A stretch of 8,410 nt of DNA from Bacteroidetes bacterium UBA6491 (GTDB taxonomy: Bacteria > Bacteroidota > Bacteroidia > NS11-12g > UBA9320), in assembly GCA_002436505.1 (NCBI GenBank), contig DJML01000010.1, positions 1 to 8,410 of the forward strand, given 5' to 3'. Positions 1 through 5,403 of this stretch are shown one piece after another (the stretch's first letter is position 1; every line of letters starts with the position of its first letter). Under the pieces are notes generated by a model, which ran no database searches, was not told the DNA's origin, and worked only from the letters and a program-made list of their open reading frames with translations. A program made the position numbers and the translations under genes.

Positions 1-776
1 AGCCCTGTTACTATTGCCAGCGGGATTATTACAATAATTGCCATCGCAGATACATCGTCAAGTAGTGGATACCCCAGGTACAGATATGGGCCCAGAAAGT
101 AAAGTGCCGTCAAACCCGCAATGATCACCCCGGTAAGAAGCGCTGATTTAAAAAAATTCAAATGCGTTTTTGTAAGCTCTTCAATGGCAAACACAATTCC
201 ACCCAGAGGTGTATTGAAAGCTGATGCGAGACCCGCGGCGGCTCCTGTAATGATCATATTCCTTTTGGATAATTTTGGATACCAGGGCGGCAACAGATCA
301 TTGATTTTTTTAAAGATTGCTGCTGAGATCTGGATCATAGGCCCCTCCCTTCCAACAACTCCTCCGCCAAATACCATTACTAAACTGGACAGTATCTTCA
401 CCAGGATGACCTTCAGGCTCAGCAATGTTTTTACCTTGTAATAATTCCTCGGGTTTGATAGTTCAATTGCTGCAATCACCTGAGGTATGCCGCTTCCCTT
501 TGCAAAATTGGAAAACCGTACCACAAGCCACCAGGCAATGATGAAACAAACAGGCGAAATAATAAAGAACAGGTTCTTGTCCGCATTCTCATAGATCATT
601 CTTGTGCCTTGCTCGGCAAGTGAGAACAGTTTGGCATAGAGAACAGCGATCGCTCCTGAGATAAATGCTCCAATCCAGAAAGGCAGCGCATTTAACAGAT
701 TCTTCTTTAGCTTTTCATTATCGATTAAGTCAAAAATGATCTTGGCCTGTTTTTTTATTTTTTCTAATGACCGCAT
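1..776 (-). CDS. ClC-type chloride channel / H+-coupled chloride antiporter, N-terminal part (cut by window edge)
   Basis: This is the first 258 codons of an integral inner-membrane anion transporter of the ClC family; the 3' end lies beyond the left edge. Visible family signatures are the first selectivity-filter motif GSGIP (residues 94-98), the GREGP motif (142-146) whose Glu144 corresponds to the gating glutamate (E148 of E. coli ClC-ec1), and a block ending in AIEE (197-200) where Glu200 matches the internal proton-relay glutamate (E203). Both glutamates being present favours a coupled Cl-/H+ exchanger over a passive channel; this is inferred from the family. The filter serine is kept, so it does not look like the fluoride-type ClC group. 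The second half of the membrane domain, including the filter tyrosine, and any CBS domains cannot be seen. ATG at 776 is the first start after an in-frame TAG; no strong Shine-Dalgarno is visible. It lies 127 bp downstream of the PLP enzyme gene on the same strand. Confidence 0.93.
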   Translation of the reverse strand, partial: MRSLEKIKKQAKIIFDLIDNEKLKKNLLNALPFWIGAFISGAIAVLYAKLFSLAEQGTRMIYENADKNLFFIISPVCFIIAWWLVVRFSNFAKGSGIPQVIAAIELSNPRNYYKVKTLLSLKVILVKILSSLVMVFGGGVVGREGPMIQISAAIFKKINDLLPPWYPKLSKRNMIITGAAAGLASAFNTPLGGIVFAIEELTKTHLNFFKSALLTGVIIAGLTALYFLGPYLYLGYPLLDDVSAMAIIVIIPLAIVTG

Positions 777-903
777 CTGATAACTGAACTACTAAAATTA
801 AATGTCGGTACAAATATCCAAATATTAGGACAGTAAAGGATCATAATAATGACAATCGGGCTTGAATAACTCCAGGCTGATGAAATCCTACCGGGCAATA
901 AAC
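777..903 (-). other. Intergenic gap between the PLP enzyme gene and the ClC gene
   Basis: No ORF, RNA gene or convincing stem followed by a U-run is seen in these 127 bp. The ClC gene could therefore be reached by readthrough from upstream. It may also have its own promoter: read on the minus strand, TAATATTTG (827-819) and TATTTG (816-811) resemble the Bacteroidota -7 element TAnnTTTG, but neither fits exactly and no good -33 TTTG is placed upstream. Confidence 0.3.
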
Positions 904-1785
904 TTACTGTCTGCCCAGCCAACCGGTCATTCCACCGGTATGTAAAATTCCGACACGGGCATTTTCAGCAAAATAATTCGCCTGGTTCAGCCGTACCATT
1001 GCATAAAGGACCTTGATGGTATAAACAGGATCAAGCAGAATCCCTGTTTCACGTATGAATTTCAGTCCGACATCCAGTATGTCTTCCGGCAGTTTCGAGA
1101 AGCCACCTCCGTGAAAATCGCAGTGCAAAGTAAAATTGGTGGTCAGGTAACTTTCTGCTATTTCCTTTTGTAAGTATTGCCCGTTTTTTATTGCAGCCAC
1201 TCCTTCCACATGAAGTCTGCTACCTTCTGCTCCTCTCGCCAGCCCGGCAAGTGTCGTACCTGACCCGACCCCGGCAAACAGGTGGTCCAGTTCGACCTCT
1301 AGTTCATCAATTATCTCCGCACATCCCCTGACCCCTGGTTCTCCGGCGCCACCTTCAGGAACAACATACACCTGATCACCGAAAAGATCTTTTGCCAGGT
1401 GTTCCTTTCGACGATATTCCTCCCTGCTAACGAATCTCAGGTCCATCCCATACATATCGCAGAATTTCAGTATTTGGTTGCTGCCGGCTGTAAGTTCGTC
1501 ACCCCGGACAATGCCTGAAACAGGAATTGACAACACTGCTCCTGCACATGCCGAAGCTATCAGATGATTGGAATACCCGCCACCAAAGGTTACAACCCTG
1601 TTCTTTCCTTTATCCGCTTTAAAAGCATCAATATGATATTTCAACTTTCTCCACTTATTGCCTGAAACCAACGGGTGGATCAGATCATCCCTCTTGACAT
1701 AGAGCTGAATGCCCTGTAACAAAGAAAAATCCACTCTTTGAAGAACAGATCTTTTGGTGTCAAAACTTATCGAATTGTTACCCAT
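904..1785 (-). CDS. PLP-dependent D-cysteine desulfhydrase / ACC-deaminase family enzyme
   Basis: This is a 293-residue cytoplasmic fold-type II PLP enzyme of the 1-aminocyclopropane-1-carboxylate deaminase/D-cysteine desulfhydrase family. The signs are VKRDD (30-34) followed by SGNKWRKL (41-48) with Lys44 as the expected Schiff-base lysine, GGGYSNHL (68-75) carrying the conserved Ser-Asn pair, the glycine-rich phosphate-binding loop GVGSGTT (172-178), LLDPVYT (250-256), and HTGG near the C-terminus (282-285). The last two motifs resemble D-cysteine desulfhydrase. The position matching the second active-site tyrosine of true ACC deaminase (Tyr294 of the Pseudomonas enzyme) appears to be aliphatic, so ACC deaminase activity is unlikely. 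It is shorter than the usual 325-340 residues. The real substrate is unknown: D-cysteine or another small D-amino acid is a reasonable guess. Its ATG lies inside the last codons of the upstream flavoprotein gene (8-bp overlap), so the two are probably translationally coupled. Confidence 0.85.
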   Translation of the reverse strand: MGNNSISFDTKRSVLQRVDFSLLQGIQLYVKRDDLIHPLVSGNKWRKLKYHIDAFKADKGKNRVVTFGGGYSNHLIASACAGAVLSIPVSGIVRGDELTAGSNQILKFCDMYGMDLRFVSREEYRRKEHLAKDLFGDQVYVVPEGGAGEPGVRGCAEIIDELEVELDHLFAGVGSGTTLAGLARGAEGSRLHVEGVAAIKNGQYLQKEIAESYLTTNFTLHCDFHGGGFSKLPEDILDVGLKFIRETGILLDPVYTIKVLYAMVRLNQANYFAENARVGILHTGGMTGWLGRQ

Positions 1786-2449
1786 AGAACTGAGCTATCT
1801 CTTCAACAGATTTTCTTTTAAGGTCGGGCACCTGTGCATTTTGTGCTGGATATCCGACAGGCATCAAAAGAAAAGGCCTTTCGTTCTCAGGACGGCTAAG
1901 AATATCCGAAAGGAAATTCATCGGACTGGGTGTATGAGTCAAAGCGACCAATCCTGCATGATGAATAGCCGAGATCAGCATCCCCACGGCTATTCCAACC
2001 GATTCATTTACATAGTAATTCTTCTTTTTCCCCTCTTTATCAATGTCATAGGCTTTCTTGAAAATCACGATCAGCCAGGGTGCCTCTTCGAGGAAAGGTT
2101 TGTGCCAGTCAGTATCGAATACCTCGAGGTCATGTAACCATTCATCGCTCATTCTGCCGTGGTAATTCTCATATTCTTCTTCCTCTGCCTGCTTTCTTAT
2201 TTCTGATTTAATGGCAGGATCACTGACCGCACAAAACGACCAGGGTTGCTTATGTGCACCCGAAGGCGCAGTTCCAGCTGTACGAATTATGTATTCTATT
2301 ATTGACCTGTCGACAGGTTCTGAACTGAATTCCCTTAACGATCTACGTCTGTTCATAAACTCAAAATGGTCCGATACCCTTTTCAATCGTTCTTTATCTG
2401 ACCAATCTGACCCCACCGGGGCATATGGAATAAACTTTTTTACTGCCAT
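1778..2449 (-). CDS. Nitroreductase-fold flavoprotein, iodotyrosine deiodinase-like
   Basis: This 223-residue FMN enzyme belongs to the nitroreductase superfamily and resembles the iodotyrosine deiodinase (IYD) branch along its whole length. Expected FMN-contacting segments are RRSLR (35-39), TAGTAPSGAH (57-66) and the late block MPVGYPA (196-202). The three side chains that hold the amino-acid part of the substrate in human IYD (Glu157, Tyr161, Lys182) have counterparts Glu92, Tyr96 and Lys117 at the same spacing, and Thr173 before Pro174 matches the threonine near flavin N5 (Thr239). The human comparison is from memory of that protein. Unlike the animal enzyme it has no N-terminal membrane anchor and should be cytoplasmic. 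Likely reaction: reductive removal of halide from halotyrosines; a bacterial homologue from Haliscomenobacter, also Bacteroidota, is known to do this. The native substrate here is unproven. The gene starts 40 bp after the cupin gene and overlaps the next PLP enzyme gene by 8 bp. Confidence 0.88.
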   Translation of the reverse strand: MAVKKFIPYAPVGSDWSDKERLKRVSDHFEFMNRRRSLREFSSEPVDRSIIEYIIRTAGTAPSGAHKQPWSFCAVSDPAIKSEIRKQAEEEEYENYHGRMSDEWLHDLEVFDTDWHKPFLEEAPWLIVIFKKAYDIDKEGKKKNYYVNESVGIAVGMLISAIHHAGLVALTHTPSPMNFLSDILSRPENERPFLLMPVGYPAQNAQVPDLKRKSVEEIAQFYG

Positions 2450-2489
2450 CTTAGAAATAAATTTTGCCTTAAGAAATTACACCTTCTTG

Positions 2490-2891
2490 TCAGTACACCT
2501 TCTCCCTGTCCGAACCGTCGAAGATCGGTGACTGTACCGATAAAACTTTTAGAGGTATTACCGATGTGGTGACCACCGAGTGAACCGTACCCATTGGCAC
2601 CACAATTATGTCCCCTTTCTTTATGTCATATTCTGTACCCGCTAATTTAAATTTGGCCTCACCTTCTATTATTGTGATCACCTCGGTGTGGTGATTGTGT
2701 TTGTGGGCCGGCACCTCATTTTTTACCCATATCACGAAACTGCTGGAAAGAGAATCGCTGTAGATCATACGTACATGAATGTTCTCATAGGTCGATTCCG
2801 GTTGAATTTCCTCAGGATCCATTACCTGGGCGGTAACGTTTGTGATTGACAGCATGCCTAGCTGAACTATCAGAATGAGCATTTTTTTCAT
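2490..2891 (-). CDS. Secreted single-domain cupin protein
   Basis: This is a small protein of 133 residues with an N-terminal Sec signal peptide: two lysines after the start, a hydrophobic stretch and an alanine-type cleavage site near TAQ. One conserved beta-barrel cupin domain follows. Motif 1 is HKHNHHTE, in which the first and third residues and the final glutamate (His63, His65, Glu70) are the expected metal ligands. Motif 2 is GDIIVVPMGTVHS, giving the fourth ligand (His104). A bound divalent metal is therefore likely, but cupins have too many functions to name a reaction. ATG at 2891 is chosen: it starts the Met-Lys-Lys signal peptide and lies 11 bp after the MenE-like stop codon. A TTG start three codons earlier (2900) is possible but less natural. 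It should act in the periplasm or outside the cell, unlike its cytoplasmic neighbours. Confidence 0.85.
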   Translation of the reverse strand: MKKMLILIVQLGMLSITNVTAQVMDPEEIQPESTYENIHVRMIYSDSLSSSFVIWVKNEVPAHKHNHHTEVITIIEGEAKFKLAGTEYDIKKGDIIVVPMGTVHSVVTTSVIPLKVLSVQSPIFDGSDREKVY

Positions 2892-2902
2892 AAGGATCAA
2901 AG

Positions 2903-3964
2903 TTATAAAGACCTGGTGATATATTCAGATGTTGCAATACGGTCAAGTTTACCGCTTTCCGTATAAATAAATTGCGGAACATAGAAAACATCTCTGGGGA
3001 CTTCCGCACCTTTAAGACAACTTTTTACCAATTCCTCAAAAGGAACATCACGATTTCCCTCGATGACCAGAACTGGTCTTTGTCCTAGATCAGTATCCGG
3101 CATCCCATAGATGAAGAATTCAGGGTGTGGTGTCCAGACATTACTTTTCAATATCCTTTCTTCAAGTGACTCAGGATGCAATTTCAACCCCCCTGAATTT
3201 ATTACGAAATCACTTCTTCCAATTATTCTGAATTTGGTGTCACTCATCTCTATCAAGTCGTTTGTTTCAAAAACAAGATCCAGTGGAAGTATTTGTACTA
3301 CTGCATTCCCCTGCTCACTGACGCTTATTTTTACCTCCTTCAAAGGTGTGAACAATCCATCGCTGTTCACATTTGAAAGAGCAACATGACCTGCCGTTTC
3401 GGTCATTCCGTAAGTTTGAACTAACCTGACCCTGTTTTCAATGGATCTCAGCCTGGAACGAATGCTGGCATTGATAAGACCACCACCGATCAGTACAGTA
3501 TCAAACCCCAGTAGCACTTCCATTGAATGATCGTTGTTTAACACATTTTCCAGTTGAAAAGGGGTAAGTGAAGTGGTCGTGTAAACATGGTCAACCTGAA
3601 TTTTACTAAAGGGGTCAGCGGCCGCATCAATTATAGATATGGCCCATTTGTTCCTAAATGCACGTGCGATCTGCATTGCACCACCGGTCTTGTGAACAGG
3701 CAGGCAACAAAGGACATTTTGTTTTTCATTTAACTGAAGGCCTTCCAGCGAAGACCTTATGCTCCACGAAAGCAGGTCCTGATCCAGGGTAACCTGTTTA
3801 GGTTTCCCTGTTGACCCTGAAGTTGACAGATGCAGTTGGAAAACACCATCTTCCCACAGGTCAAACGTTTGTTTTAAAAAAGATCTGCTGTTAGCATCCA
3901 GCGTTGAATGTGCCAGATCTTCCTGAATAAGGGCCCAGTCTGGTTTGGCAAAATCAATGTGCAT
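2903..3964 (-). CDS. menE: AMP-forming acyl-CoA synthetase, short o-succinylbenzoate-CoA ligase (MenE) type
   Basis: This is a 353-residue adenylate-forming ligase of the ANL superfamily. It has the P-loop STSGSTGKPK (47-56), the core motif YGMTET (185-190), the hinge region GRSD (249-252), SGGLKLHPE (257-265) and the C-terminal SGKLDR (337-342), in which Lys339 is the expected lysine of the adenylation half-reaction. It lacks much of the N-terminal region of typical 450-500 residue ligases. This short form is usual for the MenE annotated in Bacteroidota, which activates o-succinylbenzoate with ATP and CoA for menaquinone synthesis. The call is from motif pattern and length; no other men gene is in the window, so another carboxylate substrate is possible. 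Its ATG lies inside the end of the aminotransferase gene (11-bp overlap), which implies coupled translation. It is predicted to be cytoplasmic. Confidence 0.8.
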   Translation of the reverse strand: MHIDFAKPDWALIQEDLAHSTLDANSRSFLKQTFDLWEDGVFQLHLSTSGSTGKPKQVTLDQDLLSWSIRSSLEGLQLNEKQNVLCCLPVHKTGGAMQIARAFRNKWAISIIDAAADPFSKIQVDHVYTTTSLTPFQLENVLNNDHSMEVLLGFDTVLIGGGLINASIRSRLRSIENRVRLVQTYGMTETAGHVALSNVNSDGLFTPLKEVKISVSEQGNAVVQILPLDLVFETNDLIEMSDTKFRIIGRSDFVINSGGLKLHPESLEERILKSNVWTPHPEFFIYGMPDTDLGQRPVLVIEGNRDVPFEELVKSCLKGAEVPRDVFYVPQFIYTESGKLDRIATSEYITRSL

Positions 3965-5234
3965 TTTTCCATTCAGATAAAAGACCGATCAAATGATCCA
4001 CATCCTCTTTTGAATTGTATATGTGTGTAGAGACACGTATGCAATCCAGTCCGCCTTCACCTACGAAACGCAGGATAAGATCATTTTTACGTGCAAAGGA
4101 GTAGAAGTCATCATTATCAGCGTCAACGACTTTAAAGCTGATAATTGCTGCCCTGGATCTTTGTTCTGAGGGTGTCAGTATCTCAACACCTTCGACAGCC
4201 TTCAGCCTGTCATAGAGGTAGCCGGCAAGCTCGGTTACACGTTCTTCTATCTTTTCAATGCCAATTTCCTCCTGAAATTTTATCGCCGCTTCGATGCCAA
4301 GGTATAAGATGGAACTCTGTGTCCCATAAAAGTAGCGATGTGCCGAATCAGCCAGCCCCTCTAGCTTATATTCGTCTTTGTTCAGCACCCATTCTTTACC
4401 TGCATGGGCTCCTATATGATAGGATTCGTGATCTGCCAATCGCTCTTTGCTCACATAAATAAAACCGGTCCCTTTTGGGCCGAGCATCCACTTGTGACAA
4501 CACGATGCATAAAAATCACAACCAATGGCATGAATATCAACTTTGATCATCCCGGGGGCGTGAGCACCGTCAATAACCGAATATATTCCATTCTCTCGTG
4601 CAAAATCTGATATTTCTTTAACCGGCATCACCTGACCGGTGGTACACAAAATATGAGGGACAGCTATGACTTTGGTCCTTGGGGTAACAGCCTTTTTGAT
4701 CCTTTCTAGCGTTTCCTGTGCTGTTGACGCAGGAGAGATCACTTTTGGAACAACGCCTGCAAGACGAACCCTGTTAAGCCATGGCAACCCATGTCCCGCA
4801 TGCTCCTGGTCCGTGATAACAACTTCATCTCCTTCTTTAAGAGCGATACCAAGGGCAATGATGTTCAGACCTTCTGTAACATTGTGTGTCAATCCCAGCT
4901 CCATCTCGTCAACATTTAGCAAGCGTGCCAGCGACTGCAATGCTTTATCCTCTCCACCGCCATACACTGCAAACTGGTTAACATAATTCATTTGTTTCAT
5001 CTGCGCATCTATCACCACCTGAGGGGATGGCCCCATGGTACCGTTGTTCATATAGATCCTGCTTTCCCGCGACAAAGGGAATTGCATCTTTATTCTCTTC
5101 CAGTATTCTTCTTCGTCCTCACCGAGGATAGGTTTGACATCTTTTGAAGATATTTTAGAATAGCCAAGTCCTGGAACGGTCAGCGTTACCAGGCCCAAAC
5201 CGGCTTGCCGGATAAATGTGCGTCTGTTCTGCAT
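3954..5234 (-). CDS. Tat-exported class V aminotransferase (isopenicillin N epimerase / cysteine desulfurase-like)
   Basis: This is a 426-residue fold-type I PLP enzyme with a twin-arginine signal at the very start: RRTFIRQAG (4-12) and then a moderately hydrophobic stretch to about residue 26. The catalytic domain shows His145 of DQEHAG, which should stack on PLP, the cofactor aspartate Asp222 in VIDGAHAPG (220-228), the Schiff-base lysine Lys248 in CCHKWMLGPKG (245-255), and Arg400 in IRVSTHIYN, likely binding the substrate carboxylate. The pattern is closest to CefD-like epimerases and related desulfurase/lyase proteins; the exact reaction cannot be told. Folding with PLP in the cytoplasm before export would explain the use of Tat. 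ATG at 5234 is the only standard start in the open frame after an upstream TGA. It is the first gene of the leftward block and overlaps the MenE-like gene by 11 bp. Confidence 0.88.
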   Translation of the reverse strand: MQNRRTFIRQAGLGLVTLTVPGLGYSKISSKDVKPILGEDEEEYWKRIKMQFPLSRESRIYMNNGTMGPSPQVVIDAQMKQMNYVNQFAVYGGGEDKALQSLARLLNVDEMELGLTHNVTEGLNIIALGIALKEGDEVVITDQEHAGHGLPWLNRVRLAGVVPKVISPASTAQETLERIKKAVTPRTKVIAVPHILCTTGQVMPVKEISDFARENGIYSVIDGAHAPGMIKVDIHAIGCDFYASCCHKWMLGPKGTGFIYVSKERLADHESYHIGAHAGKEWVLNKDEYKLEGLADSAHRYFYGTQSSILYLGIEAAIKFQEEIGIEKIEERVTELAGYLYDRLKAVEGVEILTPSEQRSRAAIISFKVVDADNDDFYSFARKNDLILRFVGEGGLDCIRVSTHIYNSKEDVDHLIGLLSEWKNAH

Positions 5235-5239
5235 ACGTC

Positions 5240-5247
5240 CGAAATTA
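5240..5247 (-). promoter_or_regulatory. Candidate -7 element for the leftward operon
   Basis: Read on the minus strand this is TAATTTCG, one mismatch from the Bacteroidota primary sigma -7 consensus TAnnTTTG. It ends only 5 bp before the aminotransferase ATG, so transcription from it would give a leaderless or nearly leaderless mRNA. No convincing -33 TTTG is found about 20 bp upstream. A weaker alternative (CATCTTTA) lies about 30 bp further upstream. Confidence 0.28.
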
Positions 5248-5303
5248 GCTGATTTTACTTCAATGACACCTAAAGATGTTCAATTTAAGTTTTTAGCCGG
5301 TTA

Positions 5304-5321
5304 TTGATTTGTTTGATTTGT
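5304..5321 (+). repeat. Perfect 9-bp tandem direct repeat in the divergent regulatory region
   Basis: TTGATTTGT occurs twice back to back (5304-5312 and 5313-5321). It lies near the middle of the 169-bp region between the divergent genes. Each copy contains TTTG, the -33 box of Bacteroidota promoters, so it could supply promoter boxes or a regulator site. A chance AT-rich duplication is equally possible. Confidence 0.5.
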
Positions 5322-5338
5322 CTGAATCAGGTAATTAC
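5322..5338. promoter_or_regulatory. Two abutting short palindromes (possible operator)
   Basis: CTGAATCAG (5322-5330, odd-centred) is followed directly by the perfect palindrome GTAATTAC (5331-5338), and both come directly after the 9-bp tandem repeat. The sequence symmetry is certain. A role as a binding site is inferred only from the position between divergent promoters. Confidence 0.3.
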
Positions 5339-5347
5339 AGCAATCTT

Positions 5348-5365
5348 GTGAATCGTCCAATTCAC
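5348..5365. promoter_or_regulatory. Inverted repeat, possible operator of the PPIase operon
   Basis: GTGAAT (5348-5353) and ATTCAC (5360-5365) form a perfect 6-bp inverted repeat with a 6-bp spacer, a layout typical of dimeric regulator sites. It lies 9 bp upstream of the candidate -7 element at 5375, so it covers the place where the -33 box would be. A regulator bound here would directly compete with or assist RNA polymerase. The stem is too short and has no U-run, so it is not a terminator. Confidence 0.35.
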
Positions 5366-5374
5366 CTAAATCGC

Positions 5375-5382
5375 TATCTTCG
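5375..5382 (+). promoter_or_regulatory. Candidate -7 promoter element of the PPIase/SurA operon
   Basis: TATCTTCG differs by one base from the Bacteroidota -7 consensus TAnnTTTG. It lies 21 bp upstream of the first ATG of the PPIase gene, which would give a short leader of roughly 15 bases. The -33 box is weak: no clear TTTG lies 17-20 bp upstream, where the inverted repeat is found instead. Confidence 0.4.
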
Positions 5383-5403
5383 CGGACGACAAAAAAATCA
5401 GGA

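Noticed and set aside
121..441. Plus-strand open frame of 106 codons inside the ClC gene
   Set aside because: It lies antisense to a clear ClC coding region with all family motifs, and its translation resembles no protein family.
1..776. Fluoride-specific ClC exporter
   Set aside because: The GSGIP filter serine and the GREGP gating glutamate are those of chloride-type ClC proteins, not the altered motifs of the fluoride group.
1778..2449. BluB-type flavin destructase (lower ligand of B12)
   Set aside because: BluB shares the fold, but this protein has the IYD-type Glu-Tyr-Lys triad and lid region, and no cobalamin genes are nearby.
2463..2482. Weak AAGAA/TTCTT inverted repeat in the gap between the cupin and deiodinase-like genes
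   Set aside because: Five AT-rich base pairs without a U-run are too weak for a terminator, and the gene spacing suggests continuous transcription.
2889..2900. TTG start at 2900 for the cupin gene, adding three residues
   Set aside because: ATG at 2891 starts a standard Met-Lys-Lys signal peptide and leaves a natural 11-bp gap after the previous stop codon.
4145..4986. Several plus-strand open frames opposite the aminotransferase gene
   Set aside because: They are antisense shadows of a well-supported PLP enzyme, have no start context and show no recognisable domains.
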